A stretch of DNA of 64,000 nt, taken from the NCBI GenBank assembly GCA_947364395.1, contig CANASS010000004.1, positions 1-64,000 on the forward strand, given 5' to 3'. Origin of the DNA: an uncultured bacterium. GTDB lineage: Bacteria > Bacillota > Clostridia > Oscillospirales > Oscillospiraceae. The position numbers were made by a program, and so were the translations under genes. This document shows, piece by piece, positions 1 through 9,596 of the stretch. Under the pieces are notes generated by a model. The model was not told the DNA's origin. It saw only the letters and a program-made list of their open reading frames with translations, and searched no databases. Position 1 is the stretch's first letter, and every line of letters starts with the position of its first letter.

Positions 1-1787
1 TGGCCCACAACAAGACCCTGGCCGCCCAGCTGTGCGCCGAGTTCAAGGAGTTCTTCCCCAACAACGCGGTGGAGTATTTCGTCTCCTATTACGACTACTA
101 TCAGCCGGAGGCCTACATTCCCCACACCGACACCTTCATCGAGAAGGACTCGTCGGTGAACGAGGAGATCGACCGCCTGCGGCTGTCCGCCACCGCCTCC
201 CTGCTGGAGCGGCGGGACGTGATCGTGGTGTCCTCCGTGTCCTGCATCTATGGCCTGGGCGAGCCGGAGGACTTCGCCAAGATGATGGTGGCCCTGCGGG
301 TGGGCGCGGTCATCAAGATTGAGGAACTGCTGAAAAAGCTGGTGGCCATCCGCTATGAGCGCAACGACATCGCCTTCGAACGCAATATGTTCCGGGTCCG
401 GGGGGACACGGTGGAGATCTGGCCCGCCTACTGGAAGGACACCGCCATCCGGGTGGAGTTCTTCGGGGACGAGATCGACCGGCTCAGCGAGATCAACGTG
501 GTGACGGGCGCCCCCATCCGGCGGCTGAACAACATTCCCATCTGGCCCGCCACCCACTATGTCACCCCCAAAGAAAAAATGGACGCCGCCATCCAGGACA
601 TCTACAAGGAGATGGAAGAGCGGGTAGCCTGTTTCGAGAGCGAAAACAAGCTCATTGAAGCCCAGCGCATCAAGCAGCGCACCATGTACGACATCGAGAT
701 GATGCAGGAGCTGGGCTACTGCTCCGGAATTGAGAACTACTCCCGGGTCATTGAGGGCCGCCCGGTGGGCTCGCCTCCCCACACCCTGCTGGACTACTTT
801 CCCAAAGACTTCGTGCTGTTCATCGACGAGAGCCACGCCACCCTGCCCCAGGTCCGGGCCATGTTCAACGGCGACCGGGCCCGCAAGACCACCCTGGTGG
901 AATACGGCTTCCGCCTGCCCTGCGCCTTCGACAACCGGCCGCTGAAGTTCGACGAGTTTGAAAAGCGGCTCAATCAGGTGGTGTACGTGTCCGCCACCCC
1001 CGGCGAGTACGAGAGGACCCGTTCCGGGCAGATCGTGGAGCAGGTGATCCGGCCCACCGGCCTGCTGGACCCCAAAGTGGAGGTTCGCCCGGTGGACGGG
1101 CAGATCGACGACCTGATCGGGGAGATCACCGCCCGGACCCAGCGCGACGAGCGGGTGCTTGTCACCACGCTCACCAAGAAGATGGCGGAGAGCCTGACGG
1201 ACTACCTCAAGACGGCGGGTATCCGGGTGCGGTATATGCACCACGACATCGACACCATCGAGCGGATGGAGATCATCCGGGACCTGCGGCTGGGAGAATT
1301 CGACGTGCTGGTGGGCATCAACCTCCTGCGCGAGGGCCTGGACCTGCCGGAGGTGTCCCTTGTTGCCATTCTGGACGCGGACAAGGAGGGCTTCCTTCGC
1401 TCTGAGACCTCGCTGATCCAGACCATTGGCCGGGCGGCGCGAAACGCCGACGGCGTGGTGATTTTGTACGCGGACAGCATCACCCCCTCCATGCGCAGGG
1501 CCATGGACGAGACGGACCGCCGCCGTTCAATCCAGGACGCCTTCAACAAGGCCCACGGCATCGTGCCCAAGACAGTGAAAAAAGCGGTGCGGGAGCTGAT
1601 GGCCCTGTCCGCCGAAGACAAGCCGGACTACAACGACAAGCAGCTGTCCCAGATGACCAAGCTCCAGCGTATGGAGGCCATCGCCAGCCTGGAGAAGCAG
1701 ATGAAGGAGGCGGCCAAGATGCTGGAGTTCGAGGTTGCCGCCGCGCTGCGTGACCAGATTGTCAAGCTGCGGGGGAACGGGAAATAG
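1..1787 (+). CDS. uvrB: UvrABC system protein B (3' part; 5' end outside window)
   Basis: DNA damage-verifying helicase-like subunit of the UvrABC nucleotide excision repair nuclease. The reading frame is already open at base 3, so the N-terminus with the Walker A motif lies upstream of the window. What is visible starts at the tyrosine-rich beta-hairpin region ([10 protein letters not shown]), followed by the UvrB interaction domain, the helicase C-terminal motifs ([22 protein letters not shown]) and the C-terminal UVR domain ([23 protein letters not shown] split over the last 40 residues) that contacts UvrC. The gene ends 7 bases before an oppositely oriented small gene. In many Firmicutes uvrB is directly followed by uvrA; here five genes separate them. 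Confidence 0.97.
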   Translation, partial: AHNKTLAAQLCAEFKEFFPNNAVEYFVSYYDYYQPEAYIPHTDTFIEKDSSVNEEIDRLRLSATASLLERRDVIVVSSVSCIYGLGEPEDFAKMMVALRVGAVIKIEELLKKLVAIRYERNDIAFERNMFRVRGDTVEIWPAYWKDTAIRVEFFGDEIDRLSEINVVTGAPIRRLNNIPIWPATHYVTPKEKMDAAIQDIYKEMEERVACFESENKLIEAQRIKQRTMYDIEMMQELGYCSGIENYSRVIEGRPVGSPPHTLLDYFPKDFVLFIDESHATLPQVRAMFNGDRARKTTLVEYGFRLPCAFDNRPLKFDEFEKRLNQVVYVSATPGEYERTRSGQIVEQVIRPTGLLDPKVEVRPVDGQIDDLIGEITARTQRDERVLVTTLTKKMAESLTDYLKTAGIRVRYMHHDIDTIERMEIIRDLRLGEFDVLVGINLLREGLDLPEVSLVAILDADKEGFLRSETSLIQTIGRAARNADGVVILYADSITPSMRRAMDETDRRRSIQDAFNKAHGIVPKTVKKAVRELMALSAEDKPDYNDKQLSQMTKLQRMEAIASLEKQMKEAAKMLEFEVAAALRDQIVKLRGNGK

Positions 1788-1794
1788 ACGAAGC

Positions 1795-2037
1795 TCATTC
1801 TTTAACCCCTTCGGCGAAAGCAAGGCCCGCCTGGATTCCACAGGCGAATACCAGAGCGCCCCAGTCATTTTTGATCGTATCCATCAGGTCATACGATAAT
1901 AGGCGGTCATGCCGGGACAGAGTTTCCGCCACAGCCTGCCATTCCTGGCTCTGTATATGGTAAGTGGATGATAGCTGAGCGCCGGATAGGCGGGGTTTCG
2001 CGTAATTTTCGTAAAGCCATTCATAAAACGAGTTCAT
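1795..2037 (-). CDS. hypothetical small protein
   Basis: 80-residue acidic/neutral protein with no recognised family. The N-terminus is aromatic-rich (MNSFYEWLYENYAKP) and the C-terminus is a hydrophobic helix (GALVFACGIQAGLAFAEG). The ATG at 2037 is preferred over the upstream ATG at 2052, because GGAGGAAACGCC sits just before it on the minus strand. It is convergent with uvrB and divergent from the XRE regulator; the shared 80-base AT-rich spacer suggests the two small genes form one unit. Helix-rich small proteins of this size are common in gut Clostridia, but I cannot name the family. Confidence 0.6.
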   Translation of the reverse strand: MNSFYEWLYENYAKPRLSGAQLSSTYHIQSQEWQAVAETLSRHDRLLSYDLMDTIKNDWGALVFACGIQAGLAFAEGVKE

Positions 2038-2040
2038 TGG

Positions 2041-2119
2041 CGTTTCCTCCAAATATATATTTTAATGATGTGTTATTGATATTGTACACCTTTTCTAGTG
2101 ATGTGTCAAGGGGGCAAAT
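2041..2119. promoter_or_regulatory. AT-rich divergent intergenic region with direct repeats
   Basis: Spacer between the divergent small gene and the XRE regulator. It is much more AT-rich than its surroundings and holds two exact copies of TGATGTGT starting at 2066 and 2099, 33 bases apart (about three helical turns). This arrangement would suit autoregulation by the neighbouring XRE protein; that is inference. The XRE gene has its ribosome binding site (AAGGGGG) at about 2108-2114. Confidence 0.35.
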
Positions 2120-2341
2120 ATGGAACAATTAGAAATACTGGCAGAGCGGATTCGGAAACTGCGAAAACAACGCAAATTAACTCAAAAGGAAATGGCAGAA
2201 ATTATGGGCTGCACTCCCAACCATTATCAAAAAATAGAATACGGAAAAGTGAATATCCCCACCACCACACTAGCATTTTTCGCCGATTATTTTAACGTGT
2301 CCACCGACTACCTTTTGGGCCGAACCGACCGCCGGGAGTGA
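2120..2341 (+). CDS. XRE-family helix-turn-helix transcriptional regulator
   Basis: 73-residue stand-alone HTH_3/Cro-CI DNA-binding domain. The helix-turn-helix spans about residues 10-62: IRKLRKQRKLTQKEMAEIMG, then the recognition helix (CTPNHYQKIEYGK), ending with the typical helix ADYFNVSTDYLLGRTD. There is no sensor or dimerisation extension. The coding sequence is clearly more AT-rich than uvrB or the following ybaK, which suggests recent acquisition. It is divergent from the 80-residue hypothetical gene and ends 4 bases before ybaK. Confidence 0.9.
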   Translation: MEQLEILAERIRKLRKQRKLTQKEMAEIMGCTPNHYQKIEYGKVNIPTTTLAFFADYFNVSTDYLLGRTDRRE

Positions 2342-2345
2342 TACC

Positions 2346-2837
2346 ATGTCCAAACAAAAAGAGGAAAAAACCAACGTCATGCGCATACTGGATCAGAAAC
2401 AGATTCCCTACACCCCCCGTGCCTACCCCGTGGGGGACGCCGCACCCGATGGGGTGAGCGTGGCCCAGATGCTGGGCCAGGACCCCGCCTCGGTGTTCAA
2501 GACCCTGGTAGCCAGGGGGGCCTCCGGGGGATATTATGTGTTCGATATCCCCGTGGCGGACACCCTGGACCTGAAAAAAGCCGCCAAGGCGGTGGGGGAG
2601 AAATCCGTGGCCATGCTGCCCGCCAAGGAGCTGCTACCCCTGACGGGCTACGTCCACGGCGGCTGCTCCCCGGTGGGGATGAAGAAGCGGTTCCCCACGG
2701 TGTTCCACCAGAGCTGCCTGGACCAGACGGCCATCTGCGTGTCGGCGGGAAAGGTGGGCTTTCAAGTGGAGGCGAGCCCGGCGGACCTCATGGCCTTGGT
2801 GGGCGCGTTCACGGCGGATGTGACGGCGGAAGCCTGA
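2346..2837 (+). CDS. ybaK: Cys-tRNA(Pro)/aminoacyl-tRNA deacylase, YbaK/EbsC family
   Basis: 163-residue member of the YbaK/ProX editing-domain family, which hydrolyses Cys-tRNAPro mischarged by prolyl-tRNA synthetase. Visible family features are the N-terminal NVMRILDQKQIPYT, the substrate-pocket segment SVFKTLVARG, the conserved lysines in LDLKKAAKAVGEK, and the GGCSPVGMKKRFPT signature. Length is typical. It follows the XRE gene by 4 bases; base composition returns to the high-GC average here. Confidence 0.9.
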   Translation: MSKQKEEKTNVMRILDQKQIPYTPRAYPVGDAAPDGVSVAQMLGQDPASVFKTLVARGASGGYYVFDIPVADTLDLKKAAKAVGEKSVAMLPAKELLPLTGYVHGGCSPVGMKKRFPTVFHQSCLDQTAICVSAGKVGFQVEASPADLMALVGAFTADVTAEA

Positions 2838-2855
2838 GAGAAAAGGAGGAAGCCT

Positions 2856-3239
2856 ATGAAATACGAATGGTTAGACGAATACCTGCTGGACAAGCCCGGT
2901 ACGGAGAAGGATTTCAAGATCGAGTGGGGCTGGCACCGCTACATGGTCCGGGGCAAGCTGTTTGCCGCCGTGTGCTCCCCCAGGGGGATGAAGGACCAGC
3001 GGTACAACGATCACGACCTGGTGAACCTCAAGTGCGACCCCCGGCTGTCGGAGGCTTTCCAAGAGCAGTACCCGGAGATTCTGCCCGGCTTCTACTGTGA
3101 CAAGCGGCTGTGGGTCGCCGCCCTGCTGGACGGGGACCTGCCCGACGTCGTTCTGAAGGACCTGTGCGACATGTCCTACGAGCTGGTGGTGTCCAAGCTG
3201 CCCAAGTACGTGCAGAAGGAGCTGGCGGGCGGTGGCTGA
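2856..3239 (+). CDS. MmcQ/YjbR family protein
   Basis: 127-residue protein of the MmcQ/YjbR (CyaY-like fold) family, whose members are annotated as DNA-binding-like but have no firmly known function. The pattern W-x-RYMVRGKLFAAVC, LVNLKCDPRLSEAF, ILPGFYCDKRLWVAALLDG and a C-terminal helix of the form DMSYELVVSKLPK is characteristic. A ribosome binding site (AAAGGAGG) precedes the ATG. The 3' end overlaps the next gene by 8 bases, implying translational coupling. Confidence 0.8.
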   Translation: MKYEWLDEYLLDKPGTEKDFKIEWGWHRYMVRGKLFAAVCSPRGMKDQRYNDHDLVNLKCDPRLSEAFQEQYPEILPGFYCDKRLWVAALLDGDLPDVVLKDLCDMSYELVVSKLPKYVQKELAGGG

Positions 3240-3642
3240 GCGGAAGAAAACACGGGAAAAGTTTCTGTTTCTCCCCGAAGCCCACAACGACCACTTCATC
3301 ATCACCTTCGACGATTCCGGTCAAGCGGTGAGGACGCCGTCGGAGGCTCCGCTTGCGGCGGTGGAGCCAATTCCGGAACCCACACCCGGAGAATACCCCT
3401 GCCCCTGCTGCGGATATCTCACCTTTCCCGTTCCCAAAGAGGAGGCCCTTGCCTTCATCTGCCCGGTGTGCTTCTGGGAAAACGACGTGTTCGATCCCGG
3501 CGAGGACGATCCCAGCGATGAGAACGGCGGCATGACCCTGCGGGAAGGCCGGGAGAATTTCAAAAAATATGGCGCGGTGCGGCCCAACCTGGTCCGGCAC
3601 GCCCGTCCGCCCCGTCCAGTCGAAATCCCTGAAAATTCATAA
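3232..3642 (+). CDS. CPCC-family cysteine-rich protein
   Basis: 136-residue protein starting at GTG and overlapping the MmcQ-like gene by 8 bases. After about 60 residues of variable sequence it carries the zinc-ribbon-like motif [11 protein letters not shown], then [19 protein letters not shown] and a C-terminal segment [18 protein letters not shown] typical of the CPCC domain. Two CxxC pairs suggest metal binding. Function is unknown; stand-alone proteins of this family are scattered in Firmicutes and Proteobacteria, often near polymorphic-toxin or defence genes, though nothing like that is seen here. Confidence 0.75.
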   Translation: MAERKKTREKFLFLPEAHNDHFIITFDDSGQAVRTPSEAPLAAVEPIPEPTPGEYPCPCCGYLTFPVPKEEALAFICPVCFWENDVFDPGEDDPSDENGGMTLREGRENFKKYGAVRPNLVRHARPPRPVEIPENS

Positions 3643-3651
3643 AATATTGAC

Positions 3652-3680
3652 TTGACATTAAAAATCAGTTTCTTTATCCT
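3652..3680 (+). promoter_or_regulatory. sigma-A type promoter of uvrA
   Basis: TTGACA at 3652-3657 and TATCCT at 3675-3680 with a 17-base spacer, 44 bases upstream of the uvrA ATG, in the only AT-rich stretch of the region. No SOS box (LexA/DinR palindrome) was recognised by eye. Confidence 0.65.
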
Positions 3681-3723
3681 AAGATAGTGCTCAAATCTTG
3701 AACAGACAAGGAGAACCACACCC

Positions 3724-6552
3724 ATGCAGGATAAGATCGTCATCAAAGGCGCGAGAGAAAACAACCTGAAAAACATCGACGTGGAGATCCCCCGGGACAG
3801 GCTGGTGGTGCTCACCGGCCTGTCCGGGTCGGGAAAGTCCTCCCTGGCCTTTGAGACGCTGTACGCCGAGGGCCAGCGGCGGTATGTGGAGTCCCTGTCC
3901 TCCTACGCCCGGATGTTTTTGGGCCAGATGGAAAAGCCCGACGTGGACTACATCGAGGGTCTGAGCCCCGCCATCTCCATCGACCAGAAGACCACCTCCA
4001 AAAACCCCCGGTCCACCGTGGGCACGGTGACGGAGATTTACGACTACCTCCGTCTTTTGTGGGCCCGGGTGGGCACCCCCCACTGTCCCAAATGCGGCAA
4101 GGAGATCAAGCAGCAGACCATCGACCAGATCATCGACCAGGTGATGACCCTGCCCGAGGCCACCCGCATCCAGGTGCTGGCCCCGGTGATCCGGGGGAAG
4201 AAGGGCGAACACGCCAAAATCTTTGAGGACGCCCGGAAGTCGGGCTATGTCCGGGTCCGGGCGGACGGCTCCCTGTACGACCTCACCGAGGAGATCAAGC
4301 TGGACAAGAACAGAAAGCACTCCATCGAGGTGGTGGTGGACCGGCTGGTGATCCGGGAGGACGTGGCCCGGCGGCTCACCGACAGCGTGGAGACCGCCTC
4401 CAACCTGTCCGGCGGCATCGTTGTCATCAACGTGGTGGGAGAAGAGGAACAGGACATCACCTTCTCCCAAAACTACGCCTGCGAGGACTGCGGTGTGTCC
4501 ATCGAGGAGCTGTCCCCCCGGATGTTCTCCTTCAACAACCCCTACGGGGCCTGCCCCGCCTGCACCGGCCTGGGCAGCCAGATGAAGATCGACCCGGAGC
4601 GCATCATCCCCAACCGCTCCCTGTCCATTCTGGAGGGGGCCATCACCGCCTCCGGCTGGAACCACATCAAGTCCGACGGCATCTCCCGGATGTACTTCGA
4701 CGCCCTGGCCAAAAAGTACAAGTTCAAGCTCACCGACCCGGTGGAGAAGCTGTCCGGCGAGGTGATCGACATCATTTTACATGGCACCAAGGGGGAGAAG
4801 CTGACCCTGAACTACGACCAGCCCCGGGGCAAGGGCACCCTGTACCAGCCCTTTGAGGGCATTGTGAACAACCTGGAGCGCCGCTACCGGGAGACCCAGT
4901 CCGACGCCATGAAGCGGGAGATTGAGGAGTGCATGAGCGAGTGCCCCTGCCCCGAGTGCCAGGGGAAGCGGCTCAAGCGGGAAGCGCTGGCCGTCACCGT
5001 GGGGGGCAGCTCCATCCATCAGTTCTGCGAGAAGCCGGTGGACGAGGCCCTGGCCTTTCTGGACACCATCACCCTCACCGACACCCAGGCCATGATCGCC
5101 GACCAGATTTTGAAGGAGATCCGCTCCCGGCTGGGCTTTTTGACATCGGTGGGCCTGCAATACCTCACCCTGACCCGGCAGGCGGGCACCCTGTCCGGCG
5201 GCGAAAGCCAGCGCATCCGGCTGGCCACCCAGATCGGCTCTTCCCTCATGGGGGTGCTGTATATCCTGGACGAGCCCTCCATCGGCCTGCACCAGCGGGA
5301 CAACGACCTTCTGCTGGGCACCCTGAAGCACCTGCGGGATTTGGGCAACACCCTCATTGTGGTGGAGCACGACGAGGACACCATGCGGGCGGCAGACTAT
5401 ATTGTGGACATCGGCCCCGGGGCCGGGGTCCACGGAGGCCAGGTGGTGGCCTGCGGTACGGCGGAGGAGGTCATGAACACCCCCGGCTCCATCACCGGGG
5501 ACTATCTGGCGGGGCGGAAAAAGGTGCCCGTCCCCGAGACGCGGCGGACCGGCAACGGCCATGTTCTCACCGTCCGGGGGGCGGCGGAAAACAACCTGCG
5601 GCACATCGACGTGGACTTCCCCCTGGGGACCTTCATCGCCGTCACCGGGGTGTCCGGGTCGGGCAAGTCCTCCCTGGTCAATGAAATCTTGTACAAGCGG
5701 CTGGGCACGGAGCTGAACCGCACCAAGGCCCGCCCCGGCAAGCACGACGGCATGGAGGGCATCGAGTTTTTGGATAAGGTCATCGCCATCGACCAGTCCC
5801 CCATCGGCCGCACCCCCCGGTCCAACCCGGCCACTTACACGGGGCTGTTCAGCGACATCCGGGAGCTGTTCGCCTCCACCCAGGACGCCAAGACCCGGGG
5901 CTACGGCCCGGGCCGGTTCTCCTTCAACGTCCGGGGCGGCCGGTGCGAGGCCTGCTCCGGGGACGGCCTGCTGAAAATTGAGATGCACTTCCTGCCCGAC
6001 ATCTACGTGCCCTGCGAGGTGTGCAAGGGCAAGCGCTACAACCGTGAGACCCTGGAAGTGCGCTACAAGGGCAAGAACATCCACGAGGTGCTGGAGATGA
6101 CGGTGGAGGAGGCCCTGCCCTTTTTCGAGAACCTGCCCCGGCTCTACAACCGGGTCAAAACCTTAAAGGACGTGGGGCTGGGCTATGTGAAGCTGGGCCA
6201 GCCCTCCACCACCCTGTCCGGCGGCGAGGCCCAGCGGGTAAAGCTGGCCACCGAGCTGTCCAAGCAGTCCACCGGCTCCACGGTGTATATCCTGGACGAG
6301 CCCACCACCGGCCTGCACACCGCCGACGTGCATCAACTGGTGGAGGTGCTCCAGCGGTTTGTGGACAAGGGAAATACGGTGGTGGTCATTGAGCACAATT
6401 TGGACGTCATCAAGACGGCGGACTATATCATCGACCTGGGCCCGGAAGGAGGGTCCGGCGGCGGCATGGTGGTGTGCACCGGCACGCCGGAGGAGGTGGC
6501 CCGGCACCCGGAGAGCTGCACGGGCAAGTACCTGAAAACGGTGCTTGAATAA
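3724..6552 (+). CDS. uvrA: UvrABC system protein A
   Basis: 942-residue ATP-binding damage-recognition subunit of nucleotide excision repair, full length for the family. It has two ABC ATPase modules: Walker A1 GLSGSGKSS near residue 35 with signature [12 protein letters not shown] near 490, and Walker A2 GVSGSGKSS near 645 with [12 protein letters not shown] near 830, each followed by an ILDEP Walker B. Zinc-binding cysteine pairs are visible (CPKCGKE; CEDCG with [22 protein letters not shown] with CEVCKGKR). The promoter lies just upstream and the next gene begins within its last codons. Confidence 0.98.
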   Translation: MQDKIVIKGARENNLKNIDVEIPRDRLVVLTGLSGSGKSSLAFETLYAEGQRRYVESLSSYARMFLGQMEKPDVDYIEGLSPAISIDQKTTSKNPRSTVGTVTEIYDYLRLLWARVGTPHCPKCGKEIKQQTIDQIIDQVMTLPEATRIQVLAPVIRGKKGEHAKIFEDARKSGYVRVRADGSLYDLTEEIKLDKNRKHSIEVVVDRLVIREDVARRLTDSVETASNLSGGIVVINVVGEEEQDITFSQNYACEDCGVSIEELSPRMFSFNNPYGACPACTGLGSQMKIDPERIIPNRSLSILEGAITASGWNHIKSDGISRMYFDALAKKYKFKLTDPVEKLSGEVIDIILHGTKGEKLTLNYDQPRGKGTLYQPFEGIVNNLERRYRETQSDAMKREIEECMSECPCPECQGKRLKREALAVTVGGSSIHQFCEKPVDEALAFLDTITLTDTQAMIADQILKEIRSRLGFLTSVGLQYLTLTRQAGTLSGGESQRIRLATQIGSSLMGVLYILDEPSIGLHQRDNDLLLGTLKHLRDLGNTLIVVEHDEDTMRAADYIVDIGPGAGVHGGQVVACGTAEEVMNTPGSITGDYLAGRKKVPVPETRRTGNGHVLTVRGAAENNLRHIDVDFPLGTFIAVTGVSGSGKSSLVNEILYKRLGTELNRTKARPGKHDGMEGIEFLDKVIAIDQSPIGRTPRSNPATYTGLFSDIRELFASTQDAKTRGYGPGRFSFNVRGGRCEACSGDGLLKIEMHFLPDIYVPCEVCKGKRYNRETLEVRYKGKNIHEVLEMTVEEALPFFENLPRLYNRVKTLKDVGLGYVKLGQPSTTLSGGEAQRVKLATELSKQSTGSTVYILDEPTTGLHTADVHQLVEVLQRFVDKGNTVVVIEHNLDVIKTADYIIDLGPEGGSGGGMVVCTGTPEEVARHPESCTGKYLKTVLE

Positions 6553-6568
6553 GGAAAAGAGGCTGTTT

Positions 6569-7075
6569 ATGGACATGCAAGTGCTTCCCACAGATTTGAT
6601 GGGATGGCTGACGGACACCATGACGGGGGAATTCACCCTCACCGCACTGGTGTCCATGATCCCGGTGGTGGAGCTGCGGGGCGGCATCCCCTTCGGCGTC
6701 ACCGCGGGGCTGCCGGTGTGGGCGGCCTTCATCGCCGCCGTCATCGGAAACCTGATTCCCGTCCCCTTCATCATCGCCTATATCCGCCGGATCTTCCAGT
6801 GGATGCGCCGCCGCATCCCCAGGCTGAACCGCATGGTGGACGCCCTGGAGCGCAAGGCCCATCTCAAGGGCCAGCGGGTGACAAAATACAAATATCTGGG
6901 GCTGATGCTGTTTGTGGCCATCCCCCTGCCCGGCACCGGGGCGTGGACGGGCTCCCTGGCGGCGGCGTTCCTGGATATGCCCTTGAGAAAGGCCATCCCG
7001 TCCATCATCGCCGGGGTGCTCATCGCGGGCATGGCCATCAGCATTTTGACCTATGGCGTGGCCAGCCTCTTCTGA
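6569..7075 (+). CDS. small multi-drug export protein family membrane protein (COG2426-like)
   Basis: 168-residue integral membrane protein. Hydrophobic segments fall at about residues 18-38, 45-68, 105-130 and 140-165. The motif PVVELRGGIPFG near the N-terminus and the re-entrant-like PLPGTGAWTGSLAA are hallmarks of COG2426. An in-frame TTG at 6545 would overlap uvrA, but the AAGGAAAAGAGG ribosome binding site at 6551-6562 points to the ATG at 6569. The family is named for a proposed export role; transport activity here is not shown by the sequence. Confidence 0.85.
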   Translation: MDMQVLPTDLMGWLTDTMTGEFTLTALVSMIPVVELRGGIPFGVTAGLPVWAAFIAAVIGNLIPVPFIIAYIRRIFQWMRRRIPRLNRMVDALERKAHLKGQRVTKYKYLGLMLFVAIPLPGTGAWTGSLAAAFLDMPLRKAIPSIIAGVLIAGMAISILTYGVASLF

Positions 7076-7092
7076 ACGAAAGGAGAAACAGC

Positions 7093-7680
7093 ATGTATCT
7101 CTATCTGGTCCGCCACGGGCAGTCCACCGGCAACGAACAGCAGCTCTTTTTCGGCCTTCGGGACCACCCTCTCACGGAGCTGGGCCGGAAGCAGGCCCGG
7201 CAGGCGGCGGAAAAGCTGAAAGAGGCGTCGTTCTCCCGGTGCCTGTCCAGCCCCCTTTCCCGGGCCTGGGACACCGCCATGATCTGCACCGAGGGGCGCT
7301 ATGTGGTCCCCCAGGCCTGTCCCGCCATCCTGGAGCAGGATATGGGGGAGCTGGAGGGGCTCACCTGGGGGGCTGCGGAGGCCAAATTCGGCGACCACAT
7401 CGGGGTGCTGCTGGTGGACTGGTTCCACACCATCCCTCCTGGAGGCGAGCCTCCCGCCCACATGCTGGAGCGGGTGGGGGGCTGCGTGGACGAGCTGATT
7501 GCCAGAGGGGAGGACACCCTGCTGGTGGCCCACAACGGATCGCTGTCCCTGGTGCTGCTGCACCTGGGGCTGGCCGGGGAGGGCGACATGTTCCAGCGGG
7601 ACTGGACCTTCCGCCACGGCTGCTATTCCGCCATCCGCATTGAGGAGGGACGGGCGGAGCTGGTCTGCTTCAACAAGTGA
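7093..7680 (+). CDS. histidine phosphatase family protein
   Basis: 195-residue phosphoglycerate-mutase-like phosphatase. The catalytic LVRHGQSTGNE motif at the N-terminus supplies the phosphohistidine nucleophile, the second arginine sits in SSPLSRAWDTA, the glutamate in QDMGELEGL, and the second histidine in VAHNGS. The compact size fits the broad-specificity phosphatase / cobalamin phosphatase-like branch rather than glycolytic phosphoglycerate mutase. The ATG at 7093 has an AAAGGAG site upstream and is separated from the previous gene by 17 bases. Confidence 0.9.
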   Translation: MYLYLVRHGQSTGNEQQLFFGLRDHPLTELGRKQARQAAEKLKEASFSRCLSSPLSRAWDTAMICTEGRYVVPQACPAILEQDMGELEGLTWGAAEAKFGDHIGVLLVDWFHTIPPGGEPPAHMLERVGGCVDELIARGEDTLLVAHNGSLSLVLLHLGLAGEGDMFQRDWTFRHGCYSAIRIEEGRAELVCFNK

Positions 7681-7685
7681 CAAAA

Positions 7686-7731
7686 CCGCCTCCGCCGCCA
7701 TAGAATACACTGTATTCCAATAAGGAGGCGG
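7686..7731 (+). promoter_or_regulatory. hairpin that can mask the next gene's ribosome binding site
   Basis: CCGCCTCC at 7686-7693 is the exact complement of GGAGGCGG at 7724-7731, which contains the ribosome binding site of the gene starting at 7737. Inside the loop is a second dyad, GAATAC (7703-7708) and GTATTC (7712-7717). The structure could act as a weak terminator of the histidine phosphatase transcript, as a translation-control hairpin, or the inner dyad as an operator. Confidence 0.45.
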
Positions 7732-7736
7732 CGGAA

Positions 7737-8048
7737 ATGACGGAAGTTTTTCAATTTTTAGCGGTACTTCTGGCGGCCTTCGGGCTGGTGAGCCTGGTCT
7801 GGCTGGCGGTGGGGGCGCTGCTGCTGCCCGGGGTGTGCCCCGCCCGGATGGTGATCGAAGCAAAGGGGAACGGCGACGGGCTGGAGCAGAGCGTAAAAGC
7901 CCTGCTGTGGCTGCGGCGCACCGGGCTGTGGTGGGGCGAGGTGGTCATTGAGGACTGCGGCCTCAGCCGGGAGGGAGAGGCCCTGGCCCGGGCGCTGTCG
8001 GAACAGCCCGGCGTGGAGTTCTCCGCCGACGACTTCGACCGCGTTTAG
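7737..8048 (+). CDS. hypothetical protein with one N-terminal membrane segment
   Basis: 103 residues. Residues 5-35 form a strong transmembrane helix (LAVLLAAFGLVSLVWLAVGA), followed by a soluble alpha/beta region containing a WW pair (RTGLWWGEVVIEDCGLSREG). It is not recognised as a named family; the signature resembles small anchored proteins that are common in gut Clostridia. The gene lies between the phosphatase and the M32 peptidase on the same strand. Confidence 0.65.
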   Translation: MTEVFQFLAVLLAAFGLVSLVWLAVGALLLPGVCPARMVIEAKGNGDGLEQSVKALLWLRRTGLWWGEVVIEDCGLSREGEALARALSEQPGVEFSADDFDRV

Positions 8049-8090
8049 CGGACAGCTGCGGAAAAACACCTAAGAAATGAGGAATATACC

Positions 8091-9587
8091 ATGGAATTGA
8101 ACGAGGCCCTGGTCAGGCTGGCCGAGCTGCAAAAGAAGCGTTACGCCTATCAGACGGCATCCTCCTCCCTGTATCTGGACGGCACCACCGTGGCCCCCAA
8201 GGACACCGCTGAGGGCCGTGGGGTGGCGCTGGGCGTGCTGGCGGGGGAGGAACACAAGCTGTTCTCCGCCCCGGAGACCGGGGAGCTGCTGGACTTTTTA
8301 TGGGGCAGGAAGGAGGAGCTGGACCAGCCTCACCGCCGCCAGGTGGAGGAGCTGCGCCGGTCCTACGCCCAGCTCACCCGCATCCCGGCGGAGGAGTATA
8401 TGGAGTACGCCATACTCACCAACGAGGCGGGCGACGTATGGCGCCGGGCCAAGGAGGCCAGTGACTTCGCGCTGTTCCGCCCGGTGCTGGAGAAGCTGGT
8501 GGCCTTCAACATCAAATTCGCCGGGTATTACGACAGCGCCAAGGCCCCCTATGACGCCCTGCTCAACGAGTATGAGCGGGGAGTTGACATGGCGTATCTG
8601 GACGGATTTTTCGCCACGCTCCGGGCCCGCATCGTTCCCCTGCTCCGGGCGGTGATGGAGAAGGAGCCGCCGGAGGACGGTTTTCTGCGGCGGCACTGCC
8701 CCGTGGAGGCCCAGCGGAGGTTCTCCGACTATCTGATGGAGGTGCTGGGGCTGGACCGGGCCCACTGCGCCATCGGAGAGACCGAGCACCCCTACACCCT
8801 GAACTTCAACAACAAGGACGTGCGCATCACCACCCATTATGAGGAAACTAATCTGGCCTCCTCCATGTACTCCGTCATCCACGAGGGAGGACACGCCAAA
8901 TATGAGCTGGGCATCTCGGACGACGTGCAGTACACCTGTCTGGCCGGAGGCGTGTCCATGGGCGTCCATGAGAGCCAGTCCCGGTTCTACGAGAACCTGA
9001 TTGGCCGGTCCCTGCCTTTTATCCAGGCCATCTTCCCCAAAATGCGGGAATTCTTCCTGGAACAGCTCTCTGATGTGACGGCAGAGCAGTTTTACCGGGC
9101 GGTGAACAAGGTCCAGCCCTCCCTGATCCGCACGGAGGCGGACGAGCTCACCTACTGCCTCCACATCATGGTGCGCTATGAGATCGAAAAGCAGCTGATC
9201 TCCGGCACACTGGCGGTAAAGGACGTGCCCGAAACCTGGAACCGGCTGTACAAGGAGTATCTAGGGGTGGACGTGCCCGACGACAGGCGGGGCTGCCTCC
9301 AGGACTCCCACTGGTCCGGCGGGGCCTTCGGCTACTTCCCCTCCTACGCCCTGGGCAGCGCCTACGGGGCCCAGATGCTGAAAAACATGGAGGGAGACAT
9401 AGACGTGTGGGGTCCCGTCTCCAGGGGCGACCTGTCCGGCGTGTCCGCCTGGCTGGGGGACAAGGTCCACCGGTACGGCGGCCTGCTGGAGCCCGCCGGC
9501 GTGGTGAAAAACGCCTGCGGCCAGTTTGACCCAGCGGTGTTTGCCGGCTATTTGGAGCAAAAATATACCGAATTGTACCATCTGTGA
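8091..9587 (+). CDS. carboxypeptidase M32 (thermostable carboxypeptidase 1 family)
   Basis: 498-residue zinc metallocarboxypeptidase releasing C-terminal amino acids, cytoplasmic. All five M32 signatures are present: DVRITT (DXRXT), IHEGGHAKYE (HEXXH zinc site), GVHESQSRFYEN (HES/GQ), IRTEADELTY (IRTXAD) and GCLQDSHW (GXXQDXHW). Length matches the family. The start has GAGGAATATACC upstream. It is followed within 9 bases by the UPF0340 gene, so the two are probably co-transcribed. Confidence 0.95.
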   Translation: MELNEALVRLAELQKKRYAYQTASSSLYLDGTTVAPKDTAEGRGVALGVLAGEEHKLFSAPETGELLDFLWGRKEELDQPHRRQVEELRRSYAQLTRIPAEEYMEYAILTNEAGDVWRRAKEASDFALFRPVLEKLVAFNIKFAGYYDSAKAPYDALLNEYERGVDMAYLDGFFATLRARIVPLLRAVMEKEPPEDGFLRRHCPVEAQRRFSDYLMEVLGLDRAHCAIGETEHPYTLNFNNKDVRITTHYEETNLASSMYSVIHEGGHAKYELGISDDVQYTCLAGGVSMGVHESQSRFYENLIGRSLPFIQAIFPKMREFFLEQLSDVTAEQFYRAVNKVQPSLIRTEADELTYCLHIMVRYEIEKQLISGTLAVKDVPETWNRLYKEYLGVDVPDDRRGCLQDSHWSGGAFGYFPSYALGSAYGAQMLKNMEGDIDVWGPVSRGDLSGVSAWLGDKVHRYGGLLEPAGVVKNACGQFDPAVFAGYLEQKYTELYHL

Positions 9588-9596
9588 GGAAACGCC

